The translations under genes and the position numbers were made by a program. The notes under the pieces were generated by a model that was not told the origin of the DNA, ran no database searches, and saw only the letters and a program-made list of their open reading frames with translations. Source: Microcaldota archaeon (lineage in GTDB: Archaea; Micrarchaeota; Micrarchaeia; Anstonellales; J096). From it: a DNA stretch of 7,709 bases. Every line of letters starts with the position of its first letter. Positions within the stretch are counted from its first letter, which is position 1. The stretch spans positions 1 through 7,709 of the forward strand of contig JAPLWW010000027.1 in assembly GCA_026396375.1 (NCBI GenBank). Direction: 5' to 3'. This document shows, piece by piece, positions 1 to 5,623 of this stretch.

Positions 1-2
1 TG

Positions 3-1109
3 TGGTTTACCTTCGATACGACTGCAATAACAGGGCCTGATTCAGTATTTACCCTTACCCAGGGGCATTCCAAGGACACATTGGGAGTCAACATAACAGC
101 AACAGACTTCGCCAGGGTCCCGAACAAGGACGGCAGCTTTGATGCCATACTTACAGTAAAGACCGTAAGAGGAACATCAATAGTCCAGCTAGGGCCTGGA
201 GAGACAAAGAGAGTAGTCGTTGGCGCAACGCCGGGCGATGCAGTTGACATCAAGGCAATCAACACCACATCAACATTCTCAAACTCCTCAGTGGAGCTTC
301 AGGTGACTGCAGTCAACACAGTCAAAACAGTGACAAACAGCGCACCGCTGAGCGCATACGGATACACAATATCTGTTACAGGCATAGGCCAGAAAGTGGA
401 TTCCTCAGGAACCACAAGCTATGTCGCAGCTACGGTAAAGATGCCAAAAGGCGCAACTCTTACTGAACAGCTGGTCATAAACAAGTCTGTTTCAATAGTG
501 GACACTTCGACAGGCACAGGCATATCCATAACAGCCAAGAGCGCAAGCCAGGTGGGAACTTCCATTTCATCCGATTTGGTGGTTGAGCAGATACAGAATA
601 CATCTGTCTTTACATTGGGAAATTCAGTTGCTCTTGATTCATCCATCGGGACCATAAAGCTCGTTGATGCACATGATTCTGTTGCAGTGCTGGATATCAA
701 TGGGGATACTCTAGAAGCGACAGTAGGCAAAGCATTGACATTCACTGGCCACAATGGCAAGACCGCAAGCATTACAGTAACTGATCTTGCGATAGGGAAG
801 AGCTCAGCTTTCGCGACAGCCACCGTTGTAAATTCCAGCGGCCAGGCAATCTCTTCGCTGAAGACCTCAAGGGGATTGTTCACTGCGCACCAGGACATTA
901 TAGTGCAGCTTTCCCATAACAGGTACGGGCTCGTCTTCGCAAGCCCTGGAAGCCACACCGTGAGCATTTACAACATGGAGGGAAGGCTTGTCTCCTCATT
1001 GCCGTTCAACGGAAGCAGGGGCACTGTCGATCTTTCCATCCTGCCTGCAGGGAAATACGTGATATCCATAGGAGGCATGAACGCCATTGGACAGTCGATC
1101 CAACATTAA
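3..1109 (+). CDS. Surface (S-layer-like) protein, 5'-truncated by window edge
   Basis: The reading frame is open from the first complete codon at base 3 to TAA at 1107-1109, so the true start lies outside the window; 368 residues are visible. The sequence is Ser/Thr/Val/Ala-rich, has no cysteine and contains some N-X-S/T sequons, as expected of an exported beta-rich archaeal surface protein. About three tandem units can be seen (roughly bases 42-317, 363-593 and 606-830). Units A and C start with a similar SVFTL segment, and unit A has a DAIL strand and an LGPGETKRV turn. The last 65 residues form a separate domain with IYNMEGRLVSSL followed by VDLSILPAGKYVISI, resembling a type IX secretion C-terminal sorting domain. 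No transmembrane anchor is seen in the visible part. The neighbour at 1152 carries related units, suggesting a joint envelope role. S-layer or adhesin function is inferred; the exact family is not recognised. Confidence 0.75.
   Translation, partial: WFTFDTTAITGPDSVFTLTQGHSKDTLGVNITATDFARVPNKDGSFDAILTVKTVRGTSIVQLGPGETKRVVVGATPGDAVDIKAINTTSTFSNSSVELQVTAVNTVKTVTNSAPLSAYGYTISVTGIGQKVDSSGTTSYVAATVKMPKGATLTEQLVINKSVSIVDTSTGTGISITAKSASQVGTSISSDLVVEQIQNTSVFTLGNSVALDSSIGTIKLVDAHDSVAVLDINGDTLEATVGKALTFTGHNGKTASITVTDLAIGKSSAFATATVVNSSGQAISSLKTSRGLFTAHQDIIVQLSHNRYGLVFASPGSHTVSIYNMEGRLVSSLPFNGSRGTVDLSILPAGKYVISIGGMNAIGQSIQH
42..830 (+). repeat. Three tandem beta-rich protein units (A, B, C)
   Basis: The encoded protein shows three successive units of about 75-95 residues. 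Unit A (from about base 42) and unit C (from about base 606) both open with SVFTL and continue to a D-ending strand (ITATD in A, IKLVD in C). Each then has an A-[IV]-L strand, a Gly turn and a closing alternating hydrophobic strand. Unit B (about 363-593) is more divergent and assigned by position and pattern. The similarity is at protein level only; no long DNA identity is evident. An Ig-like or S-layer beta-sandwich fold is an inference. Confidence 0.5.
906..1106 (+). other. T9SS-type-A-like C-terminal domain (protein region)
   Basis: The last 65 or so residues contain the pattern of the T9SS type A sorting domain: a V-S-I-Y-N strand, a G-R-L-V turn and strand, a short loop, V-D-L-S-x-L-P-A-G-K-Y-V-I-S-I, and a short final strand before the stop. 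Known members sit at the extreme C-terminus of secreted bacterial proteins, as here. The usual N-P element at the domain start is not visible. The assignment is by eye from motif resemblance; a convergent Ig-like strand pattern remains possible. Confidence 0.5.
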
Positions 1110-1121
1110 TTTATTTTTTTA
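1110..1121 (+). terminator. T-rich tract after the first surface gene
   Basis: Directly after the TAA stop there is a run made almost only of T (T-TTATTTTTTT), with no GC hairpin. Archaeal RNA polymerase commonly terminates at such T tracts. Because the next gene starts only 42 bases after the stop with no clear TATA box, partial read-through into it is possible. Confidence 0.5.
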
Positions 1122-1140
1122 TCAATATAGAATCGTGAAA

Positions 1141-1145
1141 AGGTG
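1141..1145 (+). promoter_or_regulatory. Ribosome binding site AGGTG
   Basis: AGGTG lies six bases before the ATG at 1152. It overlaps an alternative GTG codon at 1143, which has no upstream Shine-Dalgarno of its own at a suitable distance. This decides the start in favour of ATG 1152. The uL11 gene uses a similar AGGTGA and the gene at 6109 a GGTG at similar spacing. Confidence 0.6.
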
Positions 1146-1151
1146 CTGAAA

Positions 1152-2723
1152 ATGAGAAAGGAAATAATGGCGTCGTTTTTTCTTGCAGGTGCATTGCTGC
1201 TTGTTGGCCTGAGCGGCTATGCCGCAATCTTCAATTCCGGAGACAATTCAACTGTGCAGGGAAACTCAAACGGCTCTTTGCTTGCCAACCATACTGTTGC
1301 AAACGCCACCCATGCCCCTGTTTTGGCCAACAAATCCATTGCAGGCACGGCAAATTCAACACAGCTTCAGAACTCCAGCAATGGAAGTTCAGGCAAACAT
1401 GATTCGGCAGTACAGAATTCAACGCTGGACAACCAAAGCTCCTCCAAGACTCAAAATTCAACAGTTACCCTTAACAATACAAACACCACGGTTGTGAACG
1501 ATACCCTTATTTTATACCCATATAGCCCTTATTCTTCAAGTGGTTCGAGCAGCCATCATTCATCTTCGCATACCAACAACAATACAGTTCCTGCCAATTC
1601 GACTGCAACCAGCTCAAGCGGAGTTCTTCATTATGATGACTGCTTGGCTGTTTCAAACGGGAAGGTATGCCTTTTGGACATAGCAGTAGATTCCCCTAAT
1701 GATGCAATCCTTGCCGTTTATGACGCGAAGAACAGGCACATATCAACAATACTTTTGGCGCCGAATGCAAACAGGAACGTGGACCTTGGAGACGGAAAGT
1801 CCATCTTTATTTCAGTGTATGATACAGCAATAAACGGAAGCGACATCCAAGCGCTTGTTTACATAAGCAACTCCAAATTTGACTATTCCAGGGAAACAAC
1901 GGTTCAGGGAACCCTTGACATAGGGGACTGCATAAACATGTCATTTTCCAGCGTATGCCTTTCAGACGTTGCAATAGACCCTCCTCATGATGCGATCCTA
2001 TCTGTATATGATTCGCAGGGAAGGCCCATATCCGACGTAATAATTCCTGTAAACAAGTCAAAGTCAATAGTCATAGGGAATGGCAGGGCCATATCAGTAA
2101 AAGTCTCGGAAACAATGATAACCAATACATCTGCATGGGCTGTGGTAACGATCACATACACAAGCGCGGACTTCAAGGGCAATCTCCTTTTCTATGATGA
2201 CTGCATCAACACATCCTTTTCAAGCGTTTGCCTGAAGGATGTCGGCACATCAGCTCCGCACAGCGCCATGTTCGAAGTGCGCAATCTTCTCACAGGGGAT
2301 GCATCCAACATAATGGTGGCTCCCGGATCCTCCGAAGAGCTGAAGCTTGGCAACACCAAAGCGGTTTCAGTCTATGTCTACGGAACAATGGTGGAAGGAT
2401 CGTCCGTTTGGGCTTTGGCATCAGCAACCGATATGACTATAAATGTCGACAGCGTGACCGGAACAGTGGGTTTTGACGAGTGCATCCACAACGATGCCGC
2501 CAGGGTATGCCTTTCAGACATATCGATGGACTCTCCGCATGATGCAATACTGGCAATTTACGATTCAAGCGGAGACCTGGTTTCAAACAAGATAATCTCC
2601 CCTGGACATTCCAAGACAGTTTCCATAGATGATTCTTCATCTGTCAAGATTTCAGTGATAAGCACGACATTTGACCTGAACACAAGCACATTCGGCGCAG
2701 ACCTGAAGATTGAAAACAGCTGA
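1152..2723 (+). CDS. Secreted glycosylated stalk protein with four CX8C repeats
   Basis: The 523-residue protein begins MRKEIMASFFLAG with a hydrophobic stretch to about residue 27: a signal peptide or N-terminal membrane anchor. No archaeal lipobox is seen. Residues about 28-157 are a low-complexity Asn/Ser/Thr-rich stalk with about 16 N-X-S/T sequons, ending in a Ser/His-rich patch. Residues about 158-523 are four tandem repeats of about 85 residues, each with C-X8-C (164/173, 260/269, 351/360, 444/453), then L-x-D and a P-[HN]-[DS]-A strand. These are the only cysteines, so four internal disulfides on the cell exterior are likely. The repeats resemble the cysteine-free units of the preceding gene. 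ATG 1152 is chosen for its Shine-Dalgarno; GTG 1143 would add three residues. A cell-surface structural, adhesive or S-layer-associated role is inferred; no enzyme motif is visible and the family is not recognised. Confidence 0.8.
   Translation: MRKEIMASFFLAGALLLVGLSGYAAIFNSGDNSTVQGNSNGSLLANHTVANATHAPVLANKSIAGTANSTQLQNSSNGSSGKHDSAVQNSTLDNQSSSKTQNSTVTLNNTNTTVVNDTLILYPYSPYSSSGSSSHHSSSHTNNNTVPANSTATSSSGVLHYDDCLAVSNGKVCLLDIAVDSPNDAILAVYDAKNRHISTILLAPNANRNVDLGDGKSIFISVYDTAINGSDIQALVYISNSKFDYSRETTVQGTLDIGDCINMSFSSVCLSDVAIDPPHDAILSVYDSQGRPISDVIIPVNKSKSIVIGNGRAISVKVSETMITNTSAWAVVTITYTSADFKGNLLFYDDCINTSFSSVCLKDVGTSAPHSAMFEVRNLLTGDASNIMVAPGSSEELKLGNTKAVSVYVYGTMVEGSSVWALASATDMTINVDSVTGTVGFDECIHNDAARVCLSDISMDSPHDAILAIYDSSGDLVSNKIISPGHSKTVSIDDSSSVKISVISTTFDLNTSTFGADLKIENS
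1233..1622 (+). other. Asn/Ser/Thr-rich N-glycosylation stalk (protein region)
   Basis: This segment encodes about 130 residues with no cysteine and almost no regular secondary-structure pattern. By eye it has about 16 N-X-S/T sequons (for example NST, NGS, NHT, NAT, NKS, NSS, NQS, NTT, NDT). It ends in a Ser-rich patch with three histidines (SSSGSSSHHSSSH). Such segments in archaeal surface proteins serve as glycosylated spacers next to the membrane; use of the sites here is inferred. Confidence 0.7.
1623..2720 (+). repeat. Four tandem CX8C protein repeats
   Basis: Repeats lie at about 1623-1871, 1911-2165, 2178-2435 and 2463-2720. Each carries [DE]C-X8-C-L-x-D-[IV] or a close variant, then P-[HN]-[DS]-A-[IM]-[LF]-x-V/I, a Gly-containing turn, and a closing strand before the linker. 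Repeats 1, 2 and 4 are closest; repeat 3 is more diverged (APHSAMFEV). The spacing between the two cysteines is identical in all four, which implies a conserved disulfide between the first two strands. Confidence 0.8.
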
Positions 2724-2726
2724 ATC

Positions 2727-2752
2727 CTTTATTTCTTTAATTTATAATTTTC
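2727..2752 (+). terminator. T-rich tract ending the stalk-protein gene
   Basis: Just after the TGA stop, the plus strand has CCTTTATTTCTTTAATTT followed by more T-rich sequence, with no strong hairpin. This fits archaeal intrinsic termination. The gene converges here with the minus-strand tRNA and gyrA. Confidence 0.45.
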
Positions 2753-2775
2753 CATACCTTTAATAAAAAATCAGA

Positions 2776-2787
2776 TTGCCGCAGGCC
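2776..2787. repeat. 12-bp copy of the tRNA-Phe 3' end
   Basis: TTGCCGCAGGCC here is identical to 2841-2852, which covers the 3' acceptor strand, discriminator and adjoining bases of tRNA-Phe. The copies are 65 bp apart. It could be a trace of a tRNA-targeted integration or local duplication. Eleven of the twelve bases also occur inside gyrA at 5104-5114, which weakens the case. Confidence 0.35.
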
Positions 2788-2814
2788 TAATGTAGTTTTT
2801 CTTACCGTAGACGG

Positions 2815-2835
2815 CTTCTTTTTTCTAAAAAGAAG
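2815..2835 (-). terminator. Hairpin and T-run downstream of tRNA-Phe
   Basis: A perfect 9-bp inverted repeat (CTTCTTTTT / AAAAAGAAG) with a 3-base loop lies a few bases past the tRNA 3' end. Read on the minus strand, it gives TTCTTTTT soon after the tRNA, a plausible terminator for the tRNA transcript. The stem is AT-rich, so the T-run is likely the working element. Confidence 0.5.
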
Positions 2836-2841
2836 GGGCTT

Positions 2842-2915
2842 TGCCGCAGGCCGGATTTGAACCAGCGACACCTCGGTCTTCAGCCGAGTGCTCTACCGGG
2901 CTGAGCTACTGCGGC
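2842..2915 (-). tRNA. tRNA-Phe (GAA)
   Basis: The minus strand folds into a full cloverleaf: acceptor GCCGCAG/CTGCGGC (7 perfect pairs), D-stem GCTC/GAGC, anticodon stem CTCGG/CCGAG with loop CTGAAGA and therefore anticodon GAA (Phe), a 5-base variable loop, and T-stem GCTGG/CCGGC (one G-T pair) around TTCAAAT. The discriminator is A, as expected for Phe. CCA is not encoded and must be added by the CCA-adding enzyme. No intron is present. The gene lies 38 bases after the gyrA stop with its own TATA box between, so it is probably transcribed independently, perhaps also by read-through from gyrA. Confidence 0.97.
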
Positions 2916-2939
2916 GGCAATATCCTTTAATCAGGACAT

Positions 2940-2950
2940 AAATTTATAAG
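2940..2950 (-). promoter_or_regulatory. TATA box of tRNA-Phe
   Basis: The minus strand reads CTTATAAATTT, centred about 30 bases before the mature tRNA 5' end. With the usual archaeal distance of about 26 bases from TATA to start site, transcription would begin within a few bases of the tRNA. The box sits between the gyrA stop and the tRNA. Confidence 0.65.
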
Positions 2951-2953
2951 CCA

Positions 2954-5452
2954 TTATGCCTGCTCCTCCTCATCTCCCTTCCCTTCATTTTCAGGAGCCT
3001 CTACTTCCTCCTTTTCCTCAACAAGCGGCTCTGGAGGCGGATTGGGGACCGATGCAAGGTCGCCTTCAGCCATGTCCGCGCTGATGACAGATGCGGAAAC
3101 CACCCTGTCATCCCCTTCAAGCCTCATCAATCTTACTCCGCTTGCGTACCTTGAGACTTCCCTTATCTCTGATATTCTCGTCATTATGCTTTTTCCATCC
3201 GATGACGCAAGGAAAAGGATATTCTCCTTTTCAGCGGACTTCAGAGCCATTGCTTTCCCTGTCTTTTCATTGGCCCTTATACCGATTACCCCCATCCCTC
3301 CCCTGTGCTGGACCTTGAATTCAGAAACGTCAATGACCTTCCCGTATCCCTTTTCGCTCACAAGGACTGCAAACGGCTTTCTCAATATTTCTATCCCTAT
3401 CAATTCATCGCCTTCCCTAAGCCTTATTCCCCTGACCCCATAAGTATTTCTTCCTATCTCCCTCAAATCGTCAGGCTTGAACCTTATGGCATAGCCGTTC
3501 CTTGTGGCTATCATGATGTCCTCGTTGTTTTCGCTTATCTTGACTTCGCAAAGCATGTCATTTTCAGGAAGCTTTGTTGCGATGATCCCCCCTTTCCTAG
3601 GGTTTGAGAAATTCGAGAGCGCGACTTTCTTGATTATTCCTTTCTTGGTTGCAAAGATCAATTGCCCATTCTCAAGGTTCTTCACAGGCAGTATCGAAAC
3701 AACAACCTCGTCCTGGTCCAATGGAGTTATGTTTGCAATGTGCGTTCCCTTGGAGTACCTTTCTGATTTAGGGACATTGTATGCCTTTATCCATCTCACT
3801 ATTCCCTTGTTTGAAAACACAAGAAGCGTTGTCTTGTTGTCAGTAATAAGGGTATCCTCTATCTCCTCCTCGCCCCCTGAAAGCTTGACTCCCTTTCCTC
3901 CCCTTCCCTGGGTCTTGAATTCCGAAAGCAGGATCCTTTTCAGATATCCTTTCTTCGATATTGTTATCACAACATCTGCATCCTCTATCATTTCCTCATA
4001 ATCGATGTCCCCGCTTCCCTCGGTTATCTCTGTTTTTCTCTTGTCCCCGTATTTCTGCCTTATCTCAAGGAACTCATTCTTTATTAGATTGAGAAGCTTT
4101 TGCTTGTTTGCCAGCGTTTCCCTGTAGTCGGTTATGCTGCTGAGCAGGTCCTGGTGCTCCTTCTTCAGCTTCTCTGTTTCCAATCCCGTCAATGTCTGCA
4201 GCCTCATCTCCAGGATTGACTTTGCCTGCTTATCGCTTATCGACAATAATGCTATGAGCTTTGCCTGGGCATCGTTGTTGTCCTTTGATGCTCTTATTGT
4301 CTTGATGACGCTGTCTATCTTCTCAAGGGCCTTCAAAAGCCCAAGGACAATGTGGTCCCTTTCCTCAGCCTTCCTGAGCATGAACATTATCCTCCTTTTC
4401 ACTATGTCTTCCCTGAATTTCAGGAACTCGCTCAGCATGTCATAAAGCGTCAATAGCTTGGGCTTTCCGTCAACCAATGCTATGTTTATTATCCCGAAGC
4501 TGGACTGCAGGGTGGTGTGCTCATAAAGCTTGTTAAGAACGATCTCCGCGCTGTGGCCTTTCTTCACCTTGACCTCGATCGTCATCCCATCCTTGTCGCT
4601 CCTGTCATGGATATCAGCGATGCCTTCAATTATTCCGCCTTTCACCTTTTCAGCGATATCCTCTATCAGCTTTGCCTTGTTGACCTGATAGGGAAGCTCG
4701 GTTATGAATATCCTGTCATCCTTTGTCTCTGCCCTTCCCCTGACTCTCACTATGCCCCTGCCTTCCCTTTTTGCCCTTTCCAGCCCGTCCCTTCCTATGA
4801 TTATCCCTCCTGTGGGGAAATCAGGGCCTTTCACAGTGCGGTAAATCTCATCCTGGCCTTTTCCGTCTATCATCTGGATAAGCGCGTCCATTATCTCAGT
4901 AAGGTTATGGGGAGGGATATTTGATGCCATCCCTACTGCTATCCCCTCTGTCCCGTTGAGCAGAAGGTTCGGTATCCTTGACGGAAGGACCTTTGGCTCC
5001 TTTAGACTATCGTCAAAATTGGGCATGAAGTCAACTGTGTCCTTGTCCAAATCATCAAGCATCTCCTCGGCAATCTTTGACATCCTTGCTTCCGTATATC
5101 TCATTGCCGCAGGCGGATCGCCGTCAACGCTTCCGAAGTTTCCCTGGCCATTCACCAATGTATATCTCAGGCTGAATGGCTGGGCCATCCTCACCAGGGA
5201 ATTGTAGATTGCCGCATCTCCATGGGGATGGTATTTTCCCAAGACTTCCCCTGCTATCCTTGCGCATTTCTTGAAAGGCTTGTTGCTTGCCAGTCCAAGC
5301 TCATTCATTGAGTATAATATCCTCCTATGGACAGGCTTCATCCCGTCCCTTATGTCAGGGATTGCCCTTGAAACAATGACGCTCATCGCATATGACAGGT
5401 AGGCTTCCTTAAGATTCTTTTCAATCGGCTCTATTAGAATTTGCTGATCCAT
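2954..5452 (-). CDS. gyrA: DNA gyrase subunit A
   Basis: The 832-residue protein is the DNA cleavage-religation and wrapping subunit of gyrase, which with GyrB introduces negative supercoils using ATP. The N-terminal half has the winged-helix and tower domains. R118-Y119 in AAMRYTEARM is the catalytic pair, and I171 in GIAVGMASNIPPHNL matches the DNA-bending isoleucine. Residues about 340-470 are the coiled coil and C-gate. The GyrA box QGRGGKG (515-521), absent in typical ParC, opens a C-terminal domain with six blade motifs (around 514, 562, 616, 666, 714 and 767), followed by an acidic tail from about 811. Length is close to bacterial GyrA. The start ATG is preceded by GAGGG at six bases. 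Archaeal gyrases are considered bacterial in origin. Odd points: A80 and N84 replace the Ser and Asp of the E. coli quinolone site, and gyrB is not adjacent. Confidence 0.97.
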   Translation of the reverse strand: MDQQILIEPIEKNLKEAYLSYAMSVIVSRAIPDIRDGMKPVHRRILYSMNELGLASNKPFKKCARIAGEVLGKYHPHGDAAIYNSLVRMAQPFSLRYTLVNGQGNFGSVDGDPPAAMRYTEARMSKIAEEMLDDLDKDTVDFMPNFDDSLKEPKVLPSRIPNLLLNGTEGIAVGMASNIPPHNLTEIMDALIQMIDGKGQDEIYRTVKGPDFPTGGIIIGRDGLERAKREGRGIVRVRGRAETKDDRIFITELPYQVNKAKLIEDIAEKVKGGIIEGIADIHDRSDKDGMTIEVKVKKGHSAEIVLNKLYEHTTLQSSFGIINIALVDGKPKLLTLYDMLSEFLKFREDIVKRRIMFMLRKAEERDHIVLGLLKALEKIDSVIKTIRASKDNNDAQAKLIALLSISDKQAKSILEMRLQTLTGLETEKLKKEHQDLLSSITDYRETLANKQKLLNLIKNEFLEIRQKYGDKRKTEITEGSGDIDYEEMIEDADVVITISKKGYLKRILLSEFKTQGRGGKGVKLSGGEEEIEDTLITDNKTTLLVFSNKGIVRWIKAYNVPKSERYSKGTHIANITPLDQDEVVVSILPVKNLENGQLIFATKKGIIKKVALSNFSNPRKGGIIATKLPENDMLCEVKISENNEDIMIATRNGYAIRFKPDDLREIGRNTYGVRGIRLREGDELIGIEILRKPFAVLVSEKGYGKVIDVSEFKVQHRGGMGVIGIRANEKTGKAMALKSAEKENILFLASSDGKSIMTRISEIREVSRYASGVRLMRLEGDDRVVSASVISADMAEGDLASVPNPPPEPLVEEKEEVEAPENEGKGDEEEQA

Positions 5453-5458
5453 GATAAA

Positions 5459-5463
5459 CCCTC
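5459..5463 (-). promoter_or_regulatory. gyrA ribosome binding site GAGGG
   Basis: On the minus strand GAGGG lies six bases before the ATG at 5452. It supports this start, which also matches the usual GyrA N-terminus (a short lead into the IEKNLKEAYLSYAM-type region). Confidence 0.6.
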
Positions 5464-5500
5464 ATTTTCATTTGATAATTTAATCATTTTTGATGCAAAA

Positions 5501-5511
5501 TCTTTAAAAAA
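5501..5511 (-). promoter_or_regulatory. Probable gyrA TATA box
   Basis: The minus strand reads TTTTTTAAAGA about 50-60 bases before the gyrA ATG. A start site about 26 bases downstream would leave a leader of roughly 25-30 nt containing the GAGGG site. It shares a divergent intergenic region with uL11. This is by-eye recognition of an AT-rich box in AT-rich DNA, so certainty is limited. Confidence 0.4.
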
Positions 5512-5555
5512 TGGAGCAAGATCTGACATTAATTGCTATCAAAAACAACGCTATC

Positions 5556-5565
5556 CTTTTTAAAC
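5556..5565 (+). promoter_or_regulatory. First CTTTTTAAAC box before uL11
   Basis: CTTTTTAAAC resembles an archaeal TATA box and is repeated exactly at 5578-5587. From this copy the start site would fall near 5587, giving a leader of about 37 nt that includes the GGGG/CCCC inverted repeat at 5593-5606. Confidence 0.4.
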
Positions 5566-5577
5566 CTCCCCTCATAA

Positions 5578-5587
5578 CTTTTTAAAC
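5578..5587 (+). promoter_or_regulatory. Second CTTTTTAAAC box before uL11
   Basis: This is an exact second copy of the box 22 bp upstream. It is centred about 41 bases before the uL11 ATG, so a start site near 5608 would leave a short leader just ahead of the AGGTGA site. Either or both copies may be used. Confidence 0.5.
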
Positions 5588-5592
5588 AAAAT

Positions 5593-5606
5593 GGGGTAAA
5601 CTCCCC
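5593..5606 (+). repeat. Small inverted repeat in the uL11 leader
   Basis: GGGGTAAACTCCCC can form a 4-bp GC stem with a 6-base loop just ahead of the ribosome binding site. A related TAAACCTCCCCT string lies at 5561-5572, so GGGG could pair with either CCCC. No ribosomal-protein binding motif is recognised; it may be fortuitous. Confidence 0.25.
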
Positions 5607-5611
5607 TATAC

Positions 5612-5617
5612 AGGTGA
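5612..5617 (+). promoter_or_regulatory. uL11 ribosome binding site AGGTGA
   Basis: AGGTGA ends six bases before the ATG at 5624, a good archaeal Shine-Dalgarno match that fixes the uL11 start at MGKKEINAIV. Confidence 0.65.
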
Positions 5618-5623
5618 ATTCAT

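Noticed and set aside
419..967. 182-codon open frame on the minus strand inside the first surface gene
   Set aside because: It is antisense to a convincing gene, has no plausible domain or start signal, and is explained by the plus-strand codon bias that avoids TTA, CTA and TCA.
2773..2826. Minus-strand short frame ending VYGKKNYIRPAAI before a stop, which looks like a protein tail
   Set aside because: It has an in-frame TAG shortly upstream, no start codon, and part of it is the 12-bp tRNA-end copy; too short to support a pseudogene.
3042..5207. Several plus-strand frames of 75-165 codons inside gyrA
   Set aside because: All are antisense shadows of a complete, conserved gyrA; none has a recognisable protein or ribosome binding site.
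2954..5452. Topoisomerase IV subunit ParC instead of GyrA
   Set aside because: An intact GyrA box (QGRGGKG), six blade motifs and an acidic tail favour GyrA.
5453..5623. C/D box small RNA in the gyrA/uL11 intergenic region
   Set aside because: No pair of RTGATGA and CTGA boxes with suitable spacing was found on either strand.
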